Assembly: GCA_012271015.1 (NCBI GenBank) | Contig: JAAXHD010000122.1 | Span: 1 to 43,530, forward strand | Length of the DNA: 43,530 nucleotides | Reading direction: 5' to 3' | Origin: Candidatus Poribacteria bacterium | GTDB taxonomy: Bacteria > Poribacteria > WGA-4E > WGA-3G | In this document: one piece after another, positions 36,150-43,530 of the stretch | Layout: every line of letters begins with the position of its first letter | Position numbering within the stretch: the first letter of the stretch is position 1 | Notes under the pieces: model-generated | What the model saw: the letters and a program-made list of their open reading frames with translations, nothing else | Database searches by the model: none | Told to the model about the DNA's origin: nothing | Program-made: the position numbers and the translations under genes

Positions 36150-39100
36150 ATGATTATGAAAATCCATAAATATTTCACTTTGATGCTCTTAATATCCATC
36201 CTGTTAGGCGGTAGCATCGCCGAAGCCCAGCAGAACGTTGCCCAAGACGCGTACCTTATCCTTGAACAGAAGTGTCTCACTTGCCACGGTCCGAATGGTC
36301 CCTTTACCGAGGAACTCATCATTGAATCGGCAGCACAACTGGTCGCCAGCGGTGCTGTCGTCCGAGGGGTCCCGGTTCAATCTGAACTCTTTAAACGTCT
36401 GCTGGAGGCAGACGAGGCAAAACGGATGCCGCTCGGACAACCGCAACTCTCCGCCGCTGAGATTCAGAAGATCGGTGCTTGGATTCAAGCCGGTGCGCCG
36501 AGTTGGGACATCGAACACGATGTGAGTTTCATTACGACCGGCGAGATGCTCACGACGATTCAGAACCACCTCGAAACGCTATCTGCCTTCGATCGACCCT
36601 CCGCTCGTTATTTTACCACGACCCATCTCTATAACGCCGGGGAGGGTCCCGAGGTGCTCCGCGCTGCTGCGATTGCGCTTTCAAAACTCGTGAATAGTTT
36701 GTCGTGGGGGTATACCGTCGTCAAGCCGGAAGCGATTGATGCCCAAGGGACGGTCTTCTACATCGACTTGCGAGATTACGAGTGGGATACCCGGGATGCT
36801 TGGACGCAGATTGAGACGGCGTATCCGTATGTGATTGAGTTTGATGCGACGACGCGTCCGGTGCTGCATGGGAAGTTCACAGCTCTGCGTGAAGAGATGG
36901 TCTGTGAAGTGCCGTTCGTGCATGTAGACTGGTTTCTCGCGGTGGCGTCGTTGCCGCCGCTGTATCACGACATTTTGGCACTGCCAGAAACCGAGACTGC
37001 GTTGGAACGAGAACTCGGTATAGATGTCGCTGGGAATCTTCGCCGGGCCCCGGGGTTGCGTGTGATGCGTGCGGGGACGAACGATTCGGGGGTTTCCGCA
37101 CACAATCGCGTTGTGGAGCGACACTCTTTCCGCAATGGTGCGTATTGGAAGAGCCACGACTTTGCGAGTAGTGTGGGTTTGAAGAACATCTTGCAGAATC
37201 CGTTGTCTTTTGATAGGGATGGGGGTGAGGTTATCTTCAATCTCCCGAACGGTCTTCAGGCGTATTATATCTCGGACGGTGCGGGAAATCGTATAGATGT
37301 TGCGCCGACGGCGATCGTGTCGAATCCAGCGGCGAGCGATCCTGCGGTTCGCAACGGTTTATCGTGTATCGGTTGCCATACGGAGGGGATGAAGACGTTT
37401 GAGGATGTGGTGCGTGGCACGTATGAGAAGTTGCCTGCGAGTCCGACAAAGGAGCAGGTATTGCGTTTGTATGTGGAAAAAGCGGAGATGGATCGGTCGG
37501 TAGATGAGGATACGGCGCGCTACCGAGATGCGTTAGAGGCGACTGGGGGTATATTTGGGGGTATTGAGCCGGTGCATCGTTTTCATGAGAAGTTTCAAGA
37601 GGCACTGGATGCGTCGCATGCGGCAGCGTCTTTAGGACTCCAGGCGTCTGTGTTTGTGAAATCGATTGGCGAGAACTCGGGTTTACAGGAACTGGGTTTA
37701 GCAGGTTTACTGAGTGGTGGGAATGTGAAACGGGATGCGTGGACGGCGAACTTTAGCGAGATAGTTGCTTGTGTGTATAATGATGTGTGTCCGCTACCGA
37801 CGCCGGTTGTGATCCCAGATCCGACGCCGGATCCTAATCCGAGTAATCTCGTGCCGGATGTGAATCTGCGTGCGGCGATTGCGGAGACCTTGGGAAAACC
37901 GTCTGGTGCTTTGCTGAAGACGGAGGACATCGCGAGATTGACGGAGTTGGTTGCAGATGAGCAAGGGATAAGGGACTTGAGGGGGCTTGAGTATGCGGAA
38001 CGCCTTGAACGGATAGAGTTGCGCCACAATGCGATATCCGACCTCTCGCCATTGGCGGGATTAATCCGTCTGGATAACATCAAGTTGCGAGGTAACAGAA
38101 TCAGGGATGTATCACCACTTGTGAAACTCACCAATGTGGACTGGCTCGGACTGGAGGAGAACAAAATCAGGGATTTATCGCCGTTGAAGGGATTAGTGAA
38201 GTTGAACGGGATAGGGATTGAAGGCAACCCAGTGTCCGACGTATCGCCGCTTGTTGGATGCATTAGTTTGGAAGGTATAAACGCCCGGCGCACTACCATC
38301 TCCGACTTCTCGGTGTTAGCGAAGTTACCGAGGCTCCGATGGATAGAATTTGGTAACAACAGATCAATATCAACGCTTCCGTCTCTGCAGGGATTAAAAG
38401 CACTCCGACGCTTGGAGGTCCGAGGCTGCAACGTCTCAGACCTCTCCCCGCTCTCGGAATTAACGGCACTGGAATGGCTCAGTCTCGTTGACAACACGAT
38501 CTCGGATCTATCGCCGTTAGCACACCTAACGAGGTTGGAACATCTGAATCTTGATGCCAACCTCATCTCCGATGTTAAACCACTCGTAGGGCTAACAAGA
38601 TTGGAAGTACTCTACCTTGAAAATAACGCCATCTCCGACGTATCGTCGCTTGCAGGGTTTAAAAACTTGGAGCGTCTCGACCTTCGGAACAACGCTATCT
38701 CCGACTTCTCGTCATTGGAAAGCTTACCCGATGAGACGTTCGTTCGGATGGATGGCAATCCAGGGTTCCCCTCAGGAGGTCCGAAGATAACGGGTCCCTG
38801 GTTGTGGGCGATAGTCCCGGGAACACGACTTGATGATCGCACAGATTTTCTGTCTCGAGCGACTGGAGGCGCAGCAACGGAACTCAAAGTGGCTACCAAC
38901 GGTGCGACGGAAGGGAAGGCTGTCGGAAAGCGTAAATGGGCGCTCCACAGAATTTCTGCTACCGATGGTGATAACATAAATCGAATGACGGATGCCCTCG
39001 GTTGGGGAACAGGTGAGGAAATATATGATCACATCGTCTACGGTTCGGTCATCTTGGATTCACCGGAGGAACAACAGACAACGATGCTCGTCGGGAGTGA

Positions 39101-40049
39101 TGATGCCGTGAAGGTTTGGCTCAATGGTGAGTTGGTTCATAAAGCATTTGTTGCACGGGGTGCCGGCGATTACCAAGATTTCTTCCCCGTAACACTGAAG
39201 CAGGGAAAAAATGCCTTGTTGGTCGCACTTGACAACCGAGGTCATGGTGGGTTTAGCGGCTTTTTTGGGTTCACACCCGATGCCAAGTATGAAGTGTTCC
39301 AACCGAGCATTAATTTCACCTTTTCCACGGATACAACACAGATTGAGAAAGGTGATACGTTCACTGTGCATCTGAAAACTGAGAATGCCGACAATTTAGC
39401 GGGATGGCAGACGAACATTATATTTAACAAGGCTGTCCTGAAAGTAAGTAGCGGCGCAACCGAGGGAGATTTTCTGAAACAGGGTGACGGACGCACCTTC
39501 TTTCAAGCAGGCACGATCAATAACACCACCGGTAAAATCACTGGTATAAAGGCAGTGCAACTCTCTAAAGGCAAAATGACCAGACAAGGCACACTGTTCT
39601 CCGTCAGATTCACAGCCATTGCGAATGGGGAGAGCCGCTTAGATGTAGACAATTTTCAAGCCGGTTCCAGTAGAGGTGAGAAGATTCATGCGACTCCGCC
39701 GGAGATTACTGTTACTGTAGGAGGTGGTGCTCCCGCTGCGCCTACGTTATATCCTGATGAAACGGCTTTACTCCACAACTATCCAAATCCGTTTAACCCG
39801 GAGACCTGGATACCGTACCAACTCGCGGAATCCGCGGAGGTTACGATACGTATCTATGCAACAAGTGGGGTTTTGGTGCGGACGTTGGCACTGGGGTATC
39901 AACCTGCGGGTATCTATCAGTACCGAAGTCGTGCAGCGTATTGGGATGGAAAAAACGAAATGGGTGAGTCTGTCGCGAGCGGCGTTTATTTTTACACACT
40001 CACCGCTGGCAATTTCACGGCTACCGGCAAAATGTTGATAAGGAAGTGA
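36150..40049 (+). CDS. Secreted c-type cytochrome / LRR / cohesin-like / sorting-domain fusion protein
   Basis: Signal peptide; CLTCH (36273-36287) and CIGCH (about 37365-37379) heme motifs; LRRs 'NAISDLSPLAGLIRLDNIKL'; 'DDAVKVWLNGELVHK'; cohesin-like 'INFTFSTDTTQIEKGDTFTVHLKTENADNLAGWQTNIIFNKAVLKVSSGATEGDFLKQ..' ; C-term 'NYPNPFNPETWIPYQLAE..KMLIRK'. Confidence 0.88.
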   Translation: MIMKIHKYFTLMLLISILLGGSIAEAQQNVAQDAYLILEQKCLTCHGPNGPFTEELIIESAAQLVASGAVVRGVPVQSELFKRLLEADEAKRMPLGQPQLSAAEIQKIGAWIQAGAPSWDIEHDVSFITTGEMLTTIQNHLETLSAFDRPSARYFTTTHLYNAGEGPEVLRAAAIALSKLVNSLSWGYTVVKPEAIDAQGTVFYIDLRDYEWDTRDAWTQIETAYPYVIEFDATTRPVLHGKFTALREEMVCEVPFVHVDWFLAVASLPPLYHDILALPETETALERELGIDVAGNLRRAPGLRVMRAGTNDSGVSAHNRVVERHSFRNGAYWKSHDFASSVGLKNILQNPLSFDRDGGEVIFNLPNGLQAYYISDGAGNRIDVAPTAIVSNPAASDPAVRNGLSCIGCHTEGMKTFEDVVRGTYEKLPASPTKEQVLRLYVEKAEMDRSVDEDTARYRDALEATGGIFGGIEPVHRFHEKFQEALDASHAAASLGLQASVFVKSIGENSGLQELGLAGLLSGGNVKRDAWTANFSEIVACVYNDVCPLPTPVVIPDPTPDPNPSNLVPDVNLRAAIAETLGKPSGALLKTEDIARLTELVADEQGIRDLRGLEYAERLERIELRHNAISDLSPLAGLIRLDNIKLRGNRIRDVSPLVKLTNVDWLGLEENKIRDLSPLKGLVKLNGIGIEGNPVSDVSPLVGCISLEGINARRTTISDFSVLAKLPRLRWIEFGNNRSISTLPSLQGLKALRRLEVRGCNVSDLSPLSELTALEWLSLVDNTISDLSPLAHLTRLEHLNLDANLISDVKPLVGLTRLEVLYLENNAISDVSSLAGFKNLERLDLRNNAISDFSSLESLPDETFVRMDGNPGFPSGGPKITGPWLWAIVPGTRLDDRTDFLSRATGGAATELKVATNGATEGKAVGKRKWALHRISATDGDNINRMTDALGWGTGEEIYDHIVYGSVILDSPEEQQTTMLVGSDDAVKVWLNGELVHKAFVARGAGDYQDFFPVTLKQGKNALLVALDNRGHGGFSGFFGFTPDAKYEVFQPSINFTFSTDTTQIEKGDTFTVHLKTENADNLAGWQTNIIFNKAVLKVSSGATEGDFLKQGDGRTFFQAGTINNTTGKITGIKAVQLSKGKMTRQGTLFSVRFTAIANGESRLDVDNFQAGSSRGEKIHATPPEITVTVGGGAPAAPTLYPDETALLHNYPNPFNPETWIPYQLAESAEVTIRIYATSGVLVRTLALGYQPAGIYQYRSRAAYWDGKNEMGESVASGVYFYTLTAGNFTATGKMLIRK

Positions 40050-40095
40050 AGATGGGATCCGTTCAACCCAACTTACGGATGCTGATAACCGACCG

Positions 40096-40473
40096 CTATT
40101 TCGCTGATGCCTGATTGCTATAAAAACCGAGAAAGGCAATGTCTCGCAAGCCTCGGAAAAGTCGTCGTCGAACTTTGAAACGGCTCTTTGCCCAACTTTC
40201 GATATACCTCACCGCATCACGCGGAGCGAGTTGCGTGAAACGACACGGCTTCCAGATAAATAGAGATGGACCCCATTGAAATAAGTGGAGTCCAAAACGG
40301 AGTTGCTTGCGTAAAGCTTTTGGCAATTGCTGGACAAACGAATCAATCACGATGACTGGCGTATCCAATGGGGTATCGTCTGGAACTCCCACCATATACG
40401 CACATACCGACTTCAGGATATCGTGTTCAACCTCGGTGAAAAAGTAGGTGGCTTTTGGAGTCGTTCTAAACAT
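40096..40473 (-). CDS. Hypothetical protein, possibly gluconate 2-dehydrogenase subunit 3-like
   Basis: 125 aa; 'FFTEVEHDILKSVCAYMVG..AVRYIESWAKSRFKVRRRLFRGLRDIAFLGFYS' weakly recalls the gamma subunit/N-terminal module of GMC-linked dehydrogenases; overlaps the upstream gene by 8 bp. Confidence 0.5.
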   Translation of the reverse strand: MFRTTPKATYFFTEVEHDILKSVCAYMVGVPDDTPLDTPVIVIDSFVQQLPKALRKQLRFGLHLFQWGPSLFIWKPCRFTQLAPRDAVRYIESWAKSRFKVRRRLFRGLRDIAFLGFYSNQASAK

Positions 40474-41389
40474 CGGGTAGCTTGTTTGATTGTGATAAAG
40501 AATCGCATAATTCTCGTGCCTCTACCACCGGTTCCGCTTCGCAGGGACGAATTTCCAACACTTTCAAGACATCTGCTGGAATCTGCTTGAAGAGTTCGTC
40601 CCATTCCAAGTCTCCGGTCCCAGGTGGGTGATACGCCTTAAGCTCTTGCAGATCGTGGAGATTCACGCCGATGAGATGTTCCGCATACTGCTCGAGCCAT
40701 CTATCTGCCCAGCACACGCCGAGTTTTTCCTGTAGTGCGGCATGCCCTATGTCGTGCCAATACCGCATCGGACTGCCGTAAAACTCCTCAAAAAACAATC
40801 CAACTTCATCAAAATTCGGAATTTGGTAATAGTGTGGACGATTCTCAATAGCGATATAGAGTTCCATCTTCAGAGCGAACTCGTTGAGTTCATCGAGGCT
40901 CCGTAACACCGCATCTTGGTGTCTCGTCTCCTTACGTTTCCGCCACTCTGTCGCTTCGGTCACTTTTTGATCGAAGGCTTCAAACTCACGCTCCCCATAA
41001 TTGTATAGGTCTCTCATCAAATAGGACCTGTCGTAGGTGTCAACTTCGCCGAGGTGAAGGACTACAATTGGCACCTCCAATTCAACAGCAAGTTCCATCG
41101 TTTGGAGGGTGCGGCGGACAGCCTCCAGCCGCTCGTCTGTATTGAGACTCGAAAGTAAAATTTTGTCCTGCTCTGCTTCTACTTGCGATGTGCCAGGTAG
41201 AATAGGACAGAAGTTGTGGATTGAACAGGGTGGGTTTTCGCGGAGATACGGCTTGAGTTGCTCTACCTGATCCGGTGTAAGATGTCTGCTGAGTTCGAGC
41301 GTTTCAAAGCCGAGGTTATTGAGCTCATCGAACAGGGTAGCACCGTCCTGTTGCTTCAAAGCGTTCCACATTGTTGAAATTGCTAACAT
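40466..41389 (-). CDS. Sugar phosphate isomerase/epimerase-like TIM-barrel protein
   Basis: 'FDELNNLGFETLELSRHLTPDQVEQLKPYL', 'VPIVVLHLGEVDTYD', 'ENRPHYYQIPNFDEVGLFFEEF', 'YWHDIGHAAL', 'LIGVNLHDL' fit the xylose isomerase-like TIM-barrel family. Confidence 0.78.
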   Translation of the reverse strand: MLAISTMWNALKQQDGATLFDELNNLGFETLELSRHLTPDQVEQLKPYLRENPPCSIHNFCPILPGTSQVEAEQDKILLSSLNTDERLEAVRRTLQTMELAVELEVPIVVLHLGEVDTYDRSYLMRDLYNYGEREFEAFDQKVTEATEWRKRKETRHQDAVLRSLDELNEFALKMELYIAIENRPHYYQIPNFDEVGLFFEEFYGSPMRYWHDIGHAALQEKLGVCWADRWLEQYAEHLIGVNLHDLQELKAYHPPGTGDLEWDELFKQIPADVLKVLEIRPCEAEPVVEARELCDSLSQSNKLPDV

Positions 41390-41393
41390 TCTT

Positions 41394-41477
41394 TTTTAAT
41401 TATACCTTACGGTTGAACAACGCGATTAGAAACTTAACGATTTTTTCGCAGTACCCGCCTGCGTCGTTGTTACAGGC
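41394..41477 (-). repeat. Dispersed repeat copy D
   Basis: On the minus strand: core GCCTGTAACAACGACGCAGG (41477-41458), tail AACCGTAAGGTATAATTAAAA (41414-41394), 4 bp before the ATG of the TIM-barrel gene. Confidence 0.6.
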
Positions 41478-41492
41478 TGCGTTTTTGGTTTT

Positions 41493-42104
41493 TTAATTTT
41501 CCCTTTTTACAATAACTTTTCGTCCCTCAATCTTCAGTTTCCCCTGCGCGTACCATTTAATAACCTGAGGGTAGAGTTTATGCTCTTCAACCTGAATCCG
41601 GTTGTGTAAACTCTCCTCGTCGTCCGTATCCAAGACAGGAACAGTCGACTGTGCGATGATAGGACCCGAATCTACATCCTCATCAACGAAATGCACGGTG
41701 ATGCCGGCGATCTTCACACCGTATGCCAATGTATCAGCGACAGGATGTGCGCCCGGAAATGCTGGTAAGAGCGTTGGATGGACATTGATAATCCGGTTCC
41801 GGTACTTTTGCACAAAGGGAGGTTGAAACAACTTCATAAAGCCCGCAAGGACTATTAATTCAACGGCATACTGCTCGATAACCCGTGAAATTTCTGCGTC
41901 AAAATCAAGACGATTTTCATAATCCTGAGTTCTGACAACGTGTGTTGGTATACCCACGCGCTTCGCTCGTGTAAGGGCGTAAGCCTTACGCCGATCACTG
42001 AGTACAACTGCTATGTCGATACCACTCGTCTCGTCTTGATGTAGCTGCTCAATCAGGGTTTGCAAGTTGGTTCCGCTCCCTGAAACGAGGACTGCGATCT
42101 TCAA
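41493..42104 (-). CDS. purN: Phosphoribosylglycinamide formyltransferase
   Basis: 'LKIAVLVSGSGTNLQTLIEQLHQ', 'IDIAVVLSDRRKAYALTRAKRVGIP', 'VLAGFMKLFQPPFVQKYRNRIINVHPTLLPAFPG', 'GITVHFVDEDVDSGPIIAQ'. TTG start at 42104 with SD AAAGGA. Confidence 0.94.
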   Translation of the reverse strand: MKIAVLVSGSGTNLQTLIEQLHQDETSGIDIAVVLSDRRKAYALTRAKRVGIPTHVVRTQDYENRLDFDAEISRVIEQYAVELIVLAGFMKLFQPPFVQKYRNRIINVHPTLLPAFPGAHPVADTLAYGVKIAGITVHFVDEDVDSGPIIAQSTVPVLDTDDEESLHNRIQVEEHKLYPQVIKWYAQGKLKIEGRKVIVKREN

Positions 42105-42114
42105 TATTAATCCT

Positions 42115-43530
42115 TTACCAATACGAATTGTTTGTCGTGTGTCCTTCTGGAATAGGCACCCAGACACCACCAGTTTTATTCGCCACCTGCTGTTGGAAAT
42201 CATCATAGGTGCCGACAACACTCACAAGGATATCTTTTTGCTCTAACATTTGGATAATCGCGAGTGGCGAGTATTCACCCTCTGCGGGTTCATCTGTAAT
42301 CAGGATGAAATAGGGTTGGGCATTCGAACGAAGTTTTAGCCGTCGGAGTCCCTCCACTACAGCGTCCAATAACATTTCATTGTCTTGACACGGCAGTTCA
42401 ATAATTTTCTGAACCTGTTTCAGCGTTTGTGGGGGATTGAAAACGTTGACGATGTTCACAGACGCACGTGATCGGAAACGCACCACCCCCATCTGATAAT
42501 CTATAAGCGCGTTATCCAAGTCGCGAACAAAGGTGTTAAGTGGCTTCAATAAGTGCGGAAGTTTATTGTCCATGCTTTTGCTACTGTCAACGAACAGGAC
42601 AATATCAATTGGGGTGTTACTGCTGAGTAGCAGCGCGGCATCTCCGACTTTCGTAACATCTGTCCATTGTGCTTGGCGTAACAACCATGCTTGATTTCGT
42701 GGATGCATCGGTGCTTTAGAGCGTTGTACCGTTTGCGGTCGCGGTTCTTCAGGAATGACATGCCACTTGCCCCCTGTTTCAGAAGCAAGTCTCTGGTGTT
42801 CATTCAAAGGAAGTCCAAGCACATTCACATAGATACCGAATTCTCGACAGTATGAGATGACATCTTCCACCTCTAACCCTTCTCGACTTGTGAAATGCTC
42901 ATCGGTAACAAGGATAAAATGTCTCTTGGATGTAGGGCGGAATCGGAGTTCTTTGACAGTCTGAACGACAGCATCCAAGGCGTTTTCATCCTGGTGGACC
43001 TCGATCGCTTGAAGGGTACGTTTGTAGGCAATGAAGCTTTTTGTTAACTGGACAACTTTGATTCTATTACGGTTCTTATTCGCCCAAAATTCTGTAACAC
43101 CGAGGGCATAATCTATTTTGGAGGCTTTGTATACATTCACCATCTCGCTCAAGTGTTCTACAACAGATGTGATGTTATCGCGCATACTCCCACTGGCATC
43201 AATGACGAATACCACGTCAATTGGACCGCCGTCACTCGTTGCGACAATTTCCTGTGCGAGCGTCTTCATAAGCGTCGAAAACGGAACCTGTGGTAAAGTT
43301 TTCCGCTTCTCGCTAATTTCTGCCAACTGTGCAGGGGACAGCCCTTCCTCTTCTACCACTATGTTAAGTGTCGAGATCTCTGGCGCACGTTGAATTCTTG
43401 GTGGACCCGAGCGTTTTACGCCGAAGGTGGTATCTCCCGCTGGACTTGCGGCTTCCGTTTTCGACAAACTTTCTTCAATATCCTGAAGCGTACGGGTAGC
43501 CGTACTCACTGCGTTCCAATTTTTTGTCGA
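42115..43530 (-). CDS. Double von Willebrand factor A domain protein, possibly partial at the right edge
   Basis: Two MIDAS-like motifs: 'DVVFVIDASGSMRDN' and 'DIVLFVDSSKSMDNK'. Listed start 43509 is GTG without a clear SD and the frame stays open to the window edge. Confidence 0.85.
   Translation of the reverse strand, partial: STKNWNAVSTATRTLQDIEESLSKTEAASPAGDTTFGVKRSGPPRIQRAPEISTLNIVVEEEGLSPAQLAEISEKRKTLPQVPFSTLMKTLAQEIVATSDGGPIDVVFVIDASGSMRDNITSVVEHLSEMVNVYKASKIDYALGVTEFWANKNRNRIKVVQLTKSFIAYKRTLQAIEVHQDENALDAVVQTVKELRFRPTSKRHFILVTDEHFTSREGLEVEDVISYCREFGIYVNVLGLPLNEHQRLASETGGKWHVIPEEPRPQTVQRSKAPMHPRNQAWLLRQAQWTDVTKVGDAALLLSSNTPIDIVLFVDSSKSMDNKLPHLLKPLNTFVRDLDNALIDYQMGVVRFRSRASVNIVNVFNPPQTLKQVQKIIELPCQDNEMLLDAVVEGLRRLKLRSNAQPYFILITDEPAEGEYSPLAIIQMLEQKDILVSVVGTYDDFQQQVANKTGGVWVPIPEGHTTNNSYW

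Noticed and set aside
37595-38566. 323 aa minus-strand ORF antisense to the LRR region
   Set aside because: Mirrors the periodic LRR codons of the plus-strand gene; Ser/Asn/Arg-rich repeats, no SD, no recognisable domain.
1-43530. tRNA, rRNA, transposase or prophage genes
   Set aside because: No cloverleaf-like sequence, conserved rRNA motif, DDE/serine/tyrosine recombinase signature or phage structural protein was recognised by eye; a tRNAscan/Infernal run would be needed to exclude small RNAs.

Overview
The window is about 43.5 kb of densely coded bacterial DNA with roughly 30 supported protein genes and no rRNA, tRNA or CRISPR array that I could recognise. Gene content and the C-terminal motif 'NYPNPFNPETWIPYQLAE...SGVYFYTLTAG(N/D)FTATGKMLIRK' resemble what I remember of Candidatus Poribacteria; this is an inference from memory, not a search. 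Recognisable genes include a partial glycosidase-like beta-propeller, PhyH dioxygenase, DUF6785-like membrane protein, mobA, M28 peptidase, sulfatase, HicB-like protein, VOC protein, M55 aminopeptidase, argS, class-III aminotransferase, mtnP, RNase Z-like MBL protein, TPR protein, HIBADH-like dehydrogenase, sugar-nucleotidyltransferase, GT2, class-V aminotransferase, DUF4861-like lipoprotein, small TPP enzyme subunit, aldo/keto reductase, trpA, clpB, CRTAC1/ASPIC-UnbV protein, ADP-ribosylglycohydrolase, Uma2, two large LRR secreted proteins, a TIM-barrel protein, purN and a double-VWA protein. The most interesting observations are: (1) two tandem secreted LRR proteins, one with a dockerin-like domain and the next with a cohesin-like domain fused to a c-type cytochrome module; (2) a dispersed repeat family with a CCTGC/GCAGG stem-loop and an AACCGCAAGGAAAATTAAAA tail that mostly abuts gene starts; (3) a ~197 bp element with perfect 12 bp terminal inverted repeats; (4) a membrane protein gene split by a CATTCATT 4 bp tandem duplication; (5) a small secreted-peptide ORF absent from the ORF track.
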